From contig JADZED010000080.1 in NCBI GenBank assembly GCA_020850715.1, forward strand, positions 194,524 through 258,523: a stretch of 64,000 bases of DNA. Reading direction: 5' to 3'. Below the pieces are notes generated by a model. The model saw only the letters and a list, made by a program, of their open reading frames with translations, searched no databases and was not told where the DNA came from. Shown piece after piece: positions 50,491-57,653 of the stretch (the stretch's first letter is position 1; each line of letters opens with the position of its first letter). The translations under genes were made by a program, and so were the position numbers. Source of the stretch: Acidobacteriota bacterium (GTDB lineage: Bacteria > Acidobacteriota > Vicinamibacteria > Vicinamibacterales > CAVVIG01).

Positions 50491-51918
50491 ATGAACTTCA
50501 CGCAGTTCTCCTTCTGGTGGATCCTGGCCGTGGTCGGCGGCCCCGCGCTCCTCGCGCGGACGCTCATGCTGCGCGCCGGCCTGTGGCGCGACCGGCACGA
50601 CGCGGTGCTGCTGTTCGCGCTCTCGTCGGTCCTGTTCTGGTCGGCCTCGCCCTTCAGCTTCACGATCCACCTGGCGGAGCTGCTGGTCAACTACGCGGTG
50701 TTCCGCGCGCTGCCGCGCGTCGGCCGCCGCAGCGCCTACGCGCTCGCCGGCGCGGCGATCGCGCTGGATCTGTCGGTTCTCGCGTATTTCAAGTACGCCG
50801 ACTTCCTCGTGCGCGATGTGGCAGGCCTGCTGTTCGCGGTTCGCGCGAACCCCGGCGGCGCAATCGACGCGTCGACGCTCCCGCCCGGCATCTCGTTCTA
50901 CACCTTTCAGGTCGTCGCATTCATGATCGACACGGCGCGCGACCCGAAGGCGAAGCCGGTCGCGCTGCTCGACTACCTGAACTTCGCATCGTTCTTCCCG
51001 CTCGTGGTCGCCGGACCGATCGAGCGGCGCGCGAGCCTGCTGCCCCAGATGCAGCAATTCAGGTGGCGCTGTTCGGCATCCGACATCGACGCCGGCCTGC
51101 GCTGGATCGCCCTCGGCGCGTTCGCCAAGTTCGTGCTGGCCGACAACCTGGCGCTCTCGGTGAAGATTGCCGAGACGGCGAACCCGTGGATCGTGCTCTC
51201 GTCGATCTATCTGTTCGGGCTGCGCATCTACTTCGACTTCGCCGGCTACAGCTTCATCGCGCTGGGCCTCGGGCGGCTGCTGGGCGTGCGGCTCACCGTG
51301 AACTTCCTCGCCCCCTACAGCTCGACGAGCATCGTCGAATTCTGGCGGCGGTGGCACGTTTCGCTGAGCCGGTGGTTCCGCGACTACGTCTACCTGCCGC
51401 TCGGCGGTTCGCGGCACGGGCTGGTCGCCCTCAATCTGCTGATCGTCTTCCTGGTGTCCGGGCTGTGGCACGGCGCCGGGTGGAACTACGTGATGTGGGG
51501 CGCCGGCCACGGCCTGATGATGGTCGCCGCCCGGGCGCTGTCGCGCCGCGTGCGGGTGCCGAGGCCGGCCGGCTGGTTCCTCACCTTCAACGCGGTGATG
51601 ATCTCCTGGCTGCTCTTCATGGAGACCGACGCGCACCGGCTGCTGGCGAAGATCCGGACGCTGCTGACGCCGGCGGCCTACTCGGCGGCGGCACTGCAGG
51701 CGGCGCGCGGCTTCTACACGCAGGTCGAGGCGCTCTCGCTGCTGATCACGGTGGGGCTTGCGGCGGCGACGCTGCTGGGCGAGTGGCGGGCGCTGCGCGA
51801 AGACGGCGAGCGGCCGTACGAATGGCTGCTGCAGCCGCTGGTGGCCCCGGCGCTCCTGGGGCTATCGCTGTTCCTGAGCGCGAAGGGATTCTCGGAGTTC
51901 GTGTACTTCAGCTTCTAG
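50491..51918 (+). CDS. MBOAT-family O-acyltransferase (AlgI/DltB-like)
   Basis: 475 residues with about ten to eleven membrane segments. VLAYFKYADFLVRDV near 92-106, PPGISFYTFQVVAFMIDT near 131-148, IYFDFAGYSFIALGLGRLLG near 246-265, EFWRRWHVSLSRWFRDYVYL near 283-302 and the catalytic-site VSGLWHGAGWNYVMWGAGHG, with His at 327 and 340. This set is standard for AlgI. It carries an acyl group across the inner membrane for O-acylation of the glycan. The following gene encodes a single-helix exported protein likely to be its partner, as AlgJ or DltD are. ATG 50491 lies 3 bases after the GT2 stop. Confidence 0.93.
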   Translation: MNFTQFSFWWILAVVGGPALLARTLMLRAGLWRDRHDAVLLFALSSVLFWSASPFSFTIHLAELLVNYAVFRALPRVGRRSAYALAGAAIALDLSVLAYFKYADFLVRDVAGLLFAVRANPGGAIDASTLPPGISFYTFQVVAFMIDTARDPKAKPVALLDYLNFASFFPLVVAGPIERRASLLPQMQQFRWRCSASDIDAGLRWIALGAFAKFVLADNLALSVKIAETANPWIVLSSIYLFGLRIYFDFAGYSFIALGLGRLLGVRLTVNFLAPYSSTSIVEFWRRWHVSLSRWFRDYVYLPLGGSRHGLVALNLLIVFLVSGLWHGAGWNYVMWGAGHGLMMVAARALSRRVRVPRPAGWFLTFNAVMISWLLFMETDAHRLLAKIRTLLTPAAYSAAALQAARGFYTQVEALSLLITVGLAAATLLGEWRALREDGERPYEWLLQPLVAPALLGLSLFLSAKGFSEFVYFSF

Positions 51919-51924
51919 CGCCGT

Positions 51925-52959
51925 GTGCCATTGCCTTGCAGCGCGGGCGGTCAGGCCTGCCGCGGAGCCGATCTGAAAGCCGGCACCGCGGCGGAGCCGG
52001 CGAGGCACCGGGTCCTGACGCCGGCGACATGGATCGCGGTGCTCGGGCTGGCGTGGATCGGCGCGTATGCCTTCAATGCCGCCGGCCTCGACACCGACGT
52101 CTCCTGGACCAGGTCGGTCTATCTCCAGAAGCGGGCGATTGCCGCGTCGCTGCCGCCGGGCCCCCGCGTGCTCGTCGTCGGCGGCTCGGGTGTGCACTAC
52201 GGCGTCGACGCGCTCGAGCTCGAGCGCGAGTTGCGCATGCCGGCCGTCAACTTCGGCCTGCACGCGGGACTCGGCCTCGGACCGATCCTGGCGCTGGCGC
52301 TCGACGAAGTGAGGGCGGGCGACATCGTGGTGCTGATACCCGAGTTCGGGATCCTGCAGGATACGGCGGGCGGCGCGTGGCTCTCCGGCATGTTCGCGGC
52401 GGCAGTCGGCCGCCCTGGCTTGGGCGCCCGCGGCGCGATGGATACGGCCCGGGAGATCTTCCGGGCCGGCGTGGTCAACCAGAACTCGCTCGGCAAGGGG
52501 GTCTTCGTCGGCCTGTTCGGCGCGACAGGGCGGGCGCGGCCGGTGGTGGACGCGCGCGGGGCGACGGCGATCTTCCTCGAAGGCACCGCGTCGGCGTCGA
52601 AGGTCGAGGGGCGGATGTCGGCGTCGAGCCGCCGGCGCGTCGAGGCGTTCGCGGCGGCGGTGAGGGCCCGGGGCGCCCATCTGCTCGCCGCGCTGCCCTG
52701 GCTGCTCGTCGAGGCGGACGACGACGCGTCGCTCGCGGCGGCGGGCGGGTACGCAGCGGATCTCGGCCGGATCGCGCCGGTGCTCCGCGACGACCGCATG
52801 AACCTGAAGAGCGATCGAGCGTTGTTCAGCGATACGTCGTATCACCTGACGGCCGCGAGCCGCACGATCCGGTCGCGCGAGCTCGCCGCCCAGATCCGCA
52901 ACGCGCTGAACGCCGCGATTCGTGCGGACGCGGTCTCGAGGGCCGGACGCCCCCGGTGA
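51925..52959 (+). CDS. membrane-anchored periplasmic protein, SGNH/AlgJ-DltD-like partner of MBOAT
   Basis: 344 residues from GTG 51925. A single transmembrane helix lies at about 33-52 (WIAVLGLAWIGAYAFNAAG). The periplasmic part begins VLVVGGSGVHYGVDALELE near 83-101, a GGS-type nucleophile block with Ser, followed by VVLIPEFGILQD near 133, and YHLTAASR near 304 could carry the His of an SGNH triad. Alignment to known AlgJ or DltD is not evident, so the family is inferred from topology, the GGSG and late His motifs and the MBOAT neighbour. The first 20 residues overlap a repeat (51941-51976), and the real start may be further in. Confidence 0.68.
   Translation: MPLPCSAGGQACRGADLKAGTAAEPARHRVLTPATWIAVLGLAWIGAYAFNAAGLDTDVSWTRSVYLQKRAIAASLPPGPRVLVVGGSGVHYGVDALELERELRMPAVNFGLHAGLGLGPILALALDEVRAGDIVVLIPEFGILQDTAGGAWLSGMFAAAVGRPGLGARGAMDTAREIFRAGVVNQNSLGKGVFVGLFGATGRARPVVDARGATAIFLEGTASASKVEGRMSASSRRRVEAFAAAVRARGAHLLAALPWLLVEADDDASLAAAGGYAADLGRIAPVLRDDRMNLKSDRALFSDTSYHLTAASRTIRSRELAAQIRNALNAAIRADAVSRAGRPR
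51941..51976 (+). repeat. REP-like repeat, copy 1
   Basis: A 36-base segment that matches 55147-55182 at 31 of 36 positions, the conserved core being GGCCTGCCG and GATCTGA. Part of it can fold: GCGGGC at 51942-51947 can pair with GCCTGC at 51955-51960 (one G-U). It overlies the N-terminal codons of the AlgJ/DltD-like gene in my annotation. It is probably a dispersed extragenic element; the genome-wide copy number cannot be judged from one window. Confidence 0.6.
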
Positions 52960-53873
52960 CGGCTGGCGGCCGGCTCGCGAGAGCGCGCGAGCTGCTCGAG
53001 GACGAGGGCGCTGCCGGGGCGCTGAAGAGGCTGGTGCACGCCGCTGCGCTGCGCACGTTTCCGATCTGGGAGCGCCTCGGCCTGCACGTCGTGCCCGACG
53101 CGTTCTATTTCCCGATTCCGAACACCCGGACCCTGCCGCCGGACCTCTTCACCAGGCAATCGGCCTGTGTCGGCCTCCGCTGGAACGAGGAGCGGCAGCT
53201 GGAGGAGCTCCGCACGGTGTTCGCGGCGTATCTGAACGAGGACGAGTTCGCCGCGAACGAAGGGCTCTCGCGCGTCGATCGCGCGATTCTTCACGCGATG
53301 GTCCGCTCCCACAAGCCGCGGAAGATCATCGAGATCGGCAGCGGCGCCTCCACGCGCATCCTCGCGCGGGCCGGCCGCCTGAACGAGGCCGACGGCGCCG
53401 CACCCGAGCTCACGTCGATCGATCCCTCGCCGCGCGCGGCGCGCGCCGCCGCGCGCATTGCCGGCCTCTCTCGATTCATCCAGCAGAAGGTGCAGGCGGT
53501 CGATCCCGCCGAGTTCGACGGCTGCGATCTGCTGTTCGTCGATTCGTCCCACGTGGCCGGCATCGGCAGCGACGTCAATTTCGAGCAGCTCGAGCTGCTG
53601 CCCCGGGTGAAGCCCGGCTGCCTCGTGCACTTTCACGACATCCTCGTCCCCGGCGAGTACTGGCCGGACTGGGTGCTCGGCAAGCGGTATTACTGGAGCG
53701 AGCAGTACCTGCTCTGGGCGTTCCTGCTGTTCAACGACACGTTCTCGGTGCGCTGGGCCTCGCGCTACATGCAGGTGCGCCACGAAGAGGCGGTCGCGGC
53801 CGCATTCCCGTTCTATCGCCGGACCGATCGGCTGTCGAGCTTCTGGATCCAGCGCGAGAGCGGACCGGCATGA
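52956..53873 (+). CDS. class I SAM methyltransferase, Methyltransf_24-like
   Basis: 305 residues. The N-terminal 110 residues contain DAFYFPIPNTRTLPPDLFTR near 49-68 and are of unknown role. Motif I is KIIEIGSGASTRILARAG near 126-143. LTSIDPSPRAARAA gives the acidic Asp, LLFVDSSHVAGIGSDVNFE near 190-208 is the VDxxHxY-like site, and PGCLVHFHDILVPGEYW near 220-236 completes the fold. It resembles the Methyltransf_24 proteins found in capsule and glycopeptidolipid loci. The target is probably a sugar hydroxyl. GTG 52956 overlaps the previous stop by 4 bases. Confidence 0.85.
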   Translation: MTAGGRLARARELLEDEGAAGALKRLVHAAALRTFPIWERLGLHVVPDAFYFPIPNTRTLPPDLFTRQSACVGLRWNEERQLEELRTVFAAYLNEDEFAANEGLSRVDRAILHAMVRSHKPRKIIEIGSGASTRILARAGRLNEADGAAPELTSIDPSPRAARAAARIAGLSRFIQQKVQAVDPAEFDGCDLLFVDSSHVAGIGSDVNFEQLELLPRVKPGCLVHFHDILVPGEYWPDWVLGKRYYWSEQYLLWAFLLFNDTFSVRWASRYMQVRHEEAVAAAFPFYRRTDRLSSFWIQRESGPA

Positions 53874-55093
53874 TGGACCGGGCGCCGCTCCGCGTGATGG
53901 TGTACGAGCCGTACCCCTTCGACAAGCAGGCGGGCAATATCCGCACGCTGCTCGGCATCCTCCGGCACGCGCCCCGCTCCGGCGTCCGTTGCGTGGTCGT
54001 CGCGCCCTTCGATACGCCGCTGGCCGCGCACGTCCGCCGGCTCGGCGCGGACTGGGTCGTCGCGGCGCCGCCGGCCTCGCTCGGCGGGTACGGCGGCACG
54101 CTGCTGGGGCGCGGATGGGCCGGGCGCCTGCGCGCGTGCCGCGCGCTCGCGCGATACACGCTGACCCTCCGGCGGCTGCTCGCGTCCGAGCGGATCGATC
54201 TCGTCTACTGCAACAGCATCAGGTCGCTGCTGACCGCCGGTGTCGCGGCCTCGATCGCCGGCGTGCCGCGCTTCTGGTACGTGAAGGGCGAACTGCAGAA
54301 CGGGCTGCTCGACCGCGCCGGCTTCCTGCTCGCGACCCGCATCGCGTTCTTCTGCGCTTCCAATCGCGACGACCGCTACCCGCGGCTGGTGCAGGCGCTC
54401 GCGCGCAAGATCGATCTGGTGAACATCGGCCTCGACCTCGGCGAGATCGCGCGCGCGCAGTCGATGCCGAGCTCGATCGACGGGGAGATCGCGCGCCGCG
54501 GCGGCCGCCGCATCGGGTATCTGGGGCAGATGATGCCCGGCAAGGGCGTGCACGTCCTCATCGACGCGTTCGCGCGCATCGCGCCGCGCTTCGACGACGC
54601 CACGCTCTATCTGTTCGGCGATCCGATGATCGCCGAGTTCGAGCCCTACATGAGCGGCCTGCGCGAGCAGGCGCGGCGCCTCGACATCGCGGACCGGGTG
54701 GTCTTTGCCGGCTGGCGCGACGATGCGTTCGCCGTGGCGGCCCGCATGGACGTCATGGTGCACCCATCGTTCTCGGAAGGCTTCGGCCTCGCGGTGCTCG
54801 AGCCGATGGCGATGGGCAAGCCGGTGATCGCCACCCGCGTCGGCGGCCTGCGGGAGGCGATCCGCGACGGCGTCAACGGATGGCTCGTGGAGCCTGGCGA
54901 TGCGGGCGCGATCGCGGCGCGGCTCGAACAACTGCTCGCCGATCCGGCGCTGCGCCGGCGGCTCGGCGACGCCGCCCGCGAGACGGCCCGCGACTACGCG
55001 CTCGACGACAAGATGCGGCAGCTCTTTGCCATCTGGCACGAGATGGCCGGCCGCCGCCGGCGGCCGGCGCTCGTCTCGGCGCGCGCCCGCTGA
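53870..55093 (+). CDS. family 4 glycosyltransferase
   Basis: 407 residues, GT-B. The N-terminal domain starts VMVYEPYPFDKQAGNIRTLL, with LVYCNSIRSLLTAGVAASIA near 110. The C-terminal domain has IGYLGQMMPGKGVHVLIDAF near 215-234, VVFAGWRDDAFAVAAR and the donor site VHPSFSEGFGLAVLEPMAMG near 295-315, with the E-x7-E pattern, then GVNGWLVEPGD. All are GT4 signatures. It would add a sugar by a retaining mechanism, probably late in the unit. ATG 53870 overlaps the methyltransferase stop by 4 bases. A 100-base gap follows, the first clear break in this part of the locus. Confidence 0.92.
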   Translation: MMDRAPLRVMVYEPYPFDKQAGNIRTLLGILRHAPRSGVRCVVVAPFDTPLAAHVRRLGADWVVAAPPASLGGYGGTLLGRGWAGRLRACRALARYTLTLRRLLASERIDLVYCNSIRSLLTAGVAASIAGVPRFWYVKGELQNGLLDRAGFLLATRIAFFCASNRDDRYPRLVQALARKIDLVNIGLDLGEIARAQSMPSSIDGEIARRGGRRIGYLGQMMPGKGVHVLIDAFARIAPRFDDATLYLFGDPMIAEFEPYMSGLREQARRLDIADRVVFAGWRDDAFAVAARMDVMVHPSFSEGFGLAVLEPMAMGKPVIATRVGGLREAIRDGVNGWLVEPGDAGAIAARLEQLLADPALRRRLGDAARETARDYALDDKMRQLFAIWHEMAGRRRRPALVSARAR

Positions 55094-55193
55094 TGTATAG
55101 TGCTTCTGCCTTCGCGCGCCGCCTCGGCGCCTTTCGGCTGCCGGTCGCGCAGGCCGTCGGGCCTGCCGTGGAGCGGATCTGACGTCCGGAGTT
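55094..55193 (+). other. 100-base intergenic region with repeat and weak -10-like element
   Basis: The only feature-rich gap in the second half. TATAGT at 55096-55101, right after the GT4 stop, resembles a -10 hexamer, but no -35 match is seen 17 bases upstream. The REP-like repeat at 55147-55182 fills the second half. A CAGGCC/GGCCTG stem (55150-55155 and 55160-55165) lies within it. A new transcript may begin here for the sulfation-related genes that follow, but I cannot support a promoter. Confidence 0.45.
55147..55182 (+). repeat. REP-like repeat, copy 2
   Basis: A 36-base segment that matches 51941-51976 at 31 of 36 positions. It contains a perfect 6-base-pair stem CAGGCC (55150-55155) and GGCCTG (55160-55165), and a second short stem CGGA/TCCG at 55174-55177 and 55185-55188. 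Two adjacent small hairpins are typical of REP-type elements. It lies between the GT4 and APS-kinase genes, where the transcript could be slowed or stabilised. Confidence 0.65.
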
Positions 55194-55829
55194 ATGCCCA
55201 GCCAAGCGGAATCGCAGCCGCCGCGTGATCGGCCGTCGCCCTCACCCCGTCCCGGCGCGTTGTCGCGGGAGGAGCGTTCTGCGCGTTACGGCCACCGCGG
55301 CGCCGTCCTCTGGCTGACCGGGCTGCCGGGCGCCGGCAAGACGACGCTCGCCAACGCGCTGGAGCGCGTGCTGATCGCCCGCGGCATGCACGCGGCGGTG
55401 CTCGACGGCGACGAAGTGCGGCACGGCCTGAGCGCCGACCTTGGATTCTCGGCGGCCGAGCGGGCCGAGAACATCCGCCGCGTGGCGGAGGTCGGCCGGC
55501 TGCTGGCCGATGCCGGCCTGATCGTCCTCGCCGCCTTCGTCTCGCCGCACGAGAGCGATCGCCTGCACGCGCGGCAGATCGTGGAGCGCGAGCCGCGGGG
55601 CATCCCCTTCAGCGAGATCTACCTGGACGCGTCGCTCAGCGTCTGCGAGCGGCGCGATCCGAAGGGGATGTACGCGCGCGCTCGCGCCGGGCAGATCCGG
55701 CAGTTCACCGGCGTATCCGACTCGTACCAGCCGCCCGCGCACGCCGATCTGTCGGTCCACACGGACCAGTGCACGGTGGACGAGGCGGTGGCTGCCGTGC
55801 TCGACCATCTGCTCCCGCGCGTGTCGTGA
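55194..55829 (+). CDS. cysC: adenylylsulfate kinase (canonical CysC)
   Basis: 211 residues. P-loop GLPGAGKTT at 43-51. LDGDEVRHGLSADLGFS near 75-91 followed by RAENIRRVAEVG is the classical APS-binding block. AAFVSPHESDR and RRDPKGMYARARAG near 155-168 are the lid elements, and FTGVSDSYQPP is the ending motif of bacterial CysC. It makes PAPS from APS. The N-terminal 20 residues are Pro/Ser-rich and unlike the rest; a later start is possible but no internal Met is placed well. APS would have to come from the Sat at 42733. A sulfotransferase follows at 55969. Confidence 0.93.
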   Translation: MPSQAESQPPRDRPSPSPRPGALSREERSARYGHRGAVLWLTGLPGAGKTTLANALERVLIARGMHAAVLDGDEVRHGLSADLGFSAAERAENIRRVAEVGRLLADAGLIVLAAFVSPHESDRLHARQIVEREPRGIPFSEIYLDASLSVCERRDPKGMYARARAGQIRQFTGVSDSYQPPAHADLSVHTDQCTVDEAVAAVLDHLLPRVS

Positions 55830-55910
55830 CGGGCCGCGGGCATCGCGCCGCACGCGTGCCGCCGGACACCCTGGCGTCGCCGCCGCGCCAGATGCGCGGG
55901 GTGGGGGGGA

Positions 55911-55945
55911 CGCGGCGGGGCTGTTCGCGGACCGAACCCGCCGCG
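55911..55945 (+). terminator. possible stem-loop in the 139-base gap after cysC
   Basis: CGCGGCGGG at 55911-55919 is the perfect inverse of CCCGCCGCG at 55937-55945, with a 17-base loop. A G-run (GGGGTGGGGGGG, 55898-55909) lies just before it. No T tract follows, so a Rho-independent terminator is unlikely; attenuation or RNA stability is possible. In DNA this GC-rich a 9-base match can also arise by chance. Confidence 0.3.
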
Positions 55946-55968
55946 CGCCGCTCACGCTGACCATCGCC

Positions 55969-56826
55969 ATGCCGCCGCATCCAGACGCCCGCGCCGCGCG
56001 CGGCCGGCTGCCGTCCTTCATTGCCGTCGGCCCGCAGCGCACGGCGACCACGTGGCTGCACCTGCGGCTGGCGGATCACGCGAATCTGCCGGAAGGCGTG
56101 AACGAGCCGCTGTTCTTCGACGACCACTACGACAAGGGGATCGACTGGTACCTCGCGCACTTCGCGCACGCCGATCCGGGCCGCCCCACCGGCGAGATCG
56201 CGCCCACCTACTTCCATTCCCGCGAGGCCTGCGCGCGCATCGGGCAATGGATGCCGCACTGCCGGATCGTCTGCTCGCTGCGCGATCCGGTGGCCAGGCT
56301 GTACTCGCTCTATCGCATGATGAGCGGCTACGGGATGACTTCGGTGTCGTTCGAAGAGACCCTGGAACGCGAGCCGTTCATGCGCGAATCGAGCCGCTAC
56401 GCGCACCATCTGACGCGCTGGTTCGAGACCTTCGGCCGCGATCGGACGCTGGTCGTCCTGCACGACGACCTGAAGCGCGACCCGCAGCGCTATCTCGACG
56501 AGGTGTGCGGCTTCATCGGCCTGCCGCCGATTCCGATCGCGGAGGCCGAGCGGGGCACGCCGGAGCGCGAGACGCCGGCGCGCTTCCCCGCGGCCTCGCG
56601 CATCGTCTGGAGGACGGCCAACGCGCTGCGCAGCCGCCGGCTCTACGGCGTGGTGAGCACCGGCCGCGCGCTCGGACTGCGCAGGCTGTTTGTCGGCGGC
56701 GGCCGCGATCTGCCGCCGATCGATCCGGCCACCGCGGCCAGGCTGCGCGACTGGCTGCTGCCCGAAATGGAAGCGCTGGAACGGCTGATCGGGCGCGACC
56801 TGTCGGCCTGGAAGATCGGCCGCTGA
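55969..56826 (+). CDS. sulfotransferase family protein (second)
   Basis: 285 residues. The 5'-phosphosulfate loop is FIAVGPQRTATTWLHLRL near 17-34 (GPQRTATT for the classic GxxKsGTT) and the 3'-phosphate loop is VCSLRDPVARLYSLYRMMSG near 101-120. The rest has the usual sulfotransferase helices (RDRTLVVLHDDLKRDPQ). It would sulfate a glycan using PAPS from the neighbouring CysC. It differs from the protein at 40982 in size and in its P-loop, so the two are not a recent duplicate. ATG 55969 is preceded by 139 bases without a gene. Confidence 0.88.
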   Translation: MPPHPDARAARGRLPSFIAVGPQRTATTWLHLRLADHANLPEGVNEPLFFDDHYDKGIDWYLAHFAHADPGRPTGEIAPTYFHSREACARIGQWMPHCRIVCSLRDPVARLYSLYRMMSGYGMTSVSFEETLEREPFMRESSRYAHHLTRWFETFGRDRTLVVLHDDLKRDPQRYLDEVCGFIGLPPIPIAEAERGTPERETPARFPAASRIVWRTANALRSRRLYGVVSTGRALGLRRLFVGGGRDLPPIDPATAARLRDWLLPEMEALERLIGRDLSAWKIGR

Positions 56827-56831
56827 ACGGG

Positions 56832-57653
56832 GTGCAGACCGTCACGACCTATCGGGCGCGCCGGTCGCGGGCGGCCCTCGACGTGCTGCGGCGCGGCGCC
56901 CGCGATGCCGCGATCTTCGGCCTCTCGCTGACGCGCTCGATTCCGACCTCGTCCGACTGGATCCGGTTCCCGTACTACCACCATGTGTTCGACGACGAGC
57001 GCGCCGGCTTCGAGGCCCAGCTTCGCTACCTCCGGAACTTCGGCGACTTCATCTCGCTCGACGATGCCGCCGTGTACCTGGACGCGGACCCGCCGCCGGC
57101 AGGACGCTATTTCTGTGTGACGTTCGACGATGGCTTCCGCAATCATCTCGCGAACGCCGTGCCCATCCTCGTCGCCGCGCGCGCGTGCGCGGCATTCTTC
57201 GTGCCGACCGGATTCATCGGCGCGAGCAGCGAGGAGGCAGCCCGCCTGGGCTACTACGGCCGTCTGAGCAGTCCGCCGGTCGAGATGATGACGTGGGACG
57301 ACTGCCGGCGGCTGCAGGGGGCCGGCATGATCGTCGGATCGCACGGGGTCAGCCACGCGCGCCTGCGCGACCTGGAGACGGCCGAGGCCGAACGCGAGAT
57401 GCGGGAGTCGAAGGCGGCGATCGAGCGCGCGCTCGGGATCGCCTGCCGCCACTTCTGCGCGCCCTACGGGATGCCCGGGGCCGATTTCGACCCGGATCGC
57501 GATCCACGGCTGGCCCGCGAGGCGGGCTACCGCACGTTCCTGACGACCGCGCGCGGCAGTCTGCGGCGCCCTCCGTCGCCCCTTGCCATCGAGCGCGATC
57601 AGGCCGTGGCCGCGTGGCCTCCCTATCAGCTCCGCTACTTCTTCTCGCGATGA
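56832..57653 (+). CDS. polysaccharide deacetylase (NodB/CE4-like)
   Basis: 273 residues. The catalytic start is FCVTFDDGFRNHLANAVPIL near 95-114 with the TFDDG motif. IVGSHGVSHARLRDLE near 166-181 has the two metal-binding His, and HFCAPYGMPGADFDPD near 209-224 supplies the substrate groove. It would remove N- or O-acetyl groups from a sugar. No signal peptide is seen, so it may act on a cytoplasmic lipid-linked intermediate, as in de-N-acetylation of GlcNAc-PP-lipid. GTG 56832 lies 5 bases after the sulfotransferase stop; the frame stays open further upstream but would overprint that gene. Confidence 0.9.
   Translation: MQTVTTYRARRSRAALDVLRRGARDAAIFGLSLTRSIPTSSDWIRFPYYHHVFDDERAGFEAQLRYLRNFGDFISLDDAAVYLDADPPPAGRYFCVTFDDGFRNHLANAVPILVAARACAAFFVPTGFIGASSEEAARLGYYGRLSSPPVEMMTWDDCRRLQGAGMIVGSHGVSHARLRDLETAEAEREMRESKAAIERALGIACRHFCAPYGMPGADFDPDRDPRLAREAGYRTFLTTARGSLRRPPSPLAIERDQAVAAWPPYQLRYFFSR

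Noticed and set aside
49624..51636. A 670-codon minus-strand open frame
   Set aside because: It lies wholly opposite the GT2 and MBOAT genes, which have clear motifs, and its translation is a low-complexity mix of Arg, Glu and Gln.
49434..53873. A 1479-codon plus-strand frame that could be read as a giant fusion protein
   Set aside because: Only the last 305 codons make a recognisable protein (methyltransferase from GTG 52956). The rest overprints the GT2, MBOAT and AlgJ-like genes in another frame.
55073..55101. Promoter with TATAGT as -10
   Set aside because: The -10-like hexamer is good but no -35 match lies at a suitable distance, and a single hexamer is weak evidence, so it is only noted under the gap.
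55898..55925. G-quadruplex-like G-run
   Set aside because: In DNA this GC-rich, runs of G are common; without conservation or a test it cannot be called a functional element.
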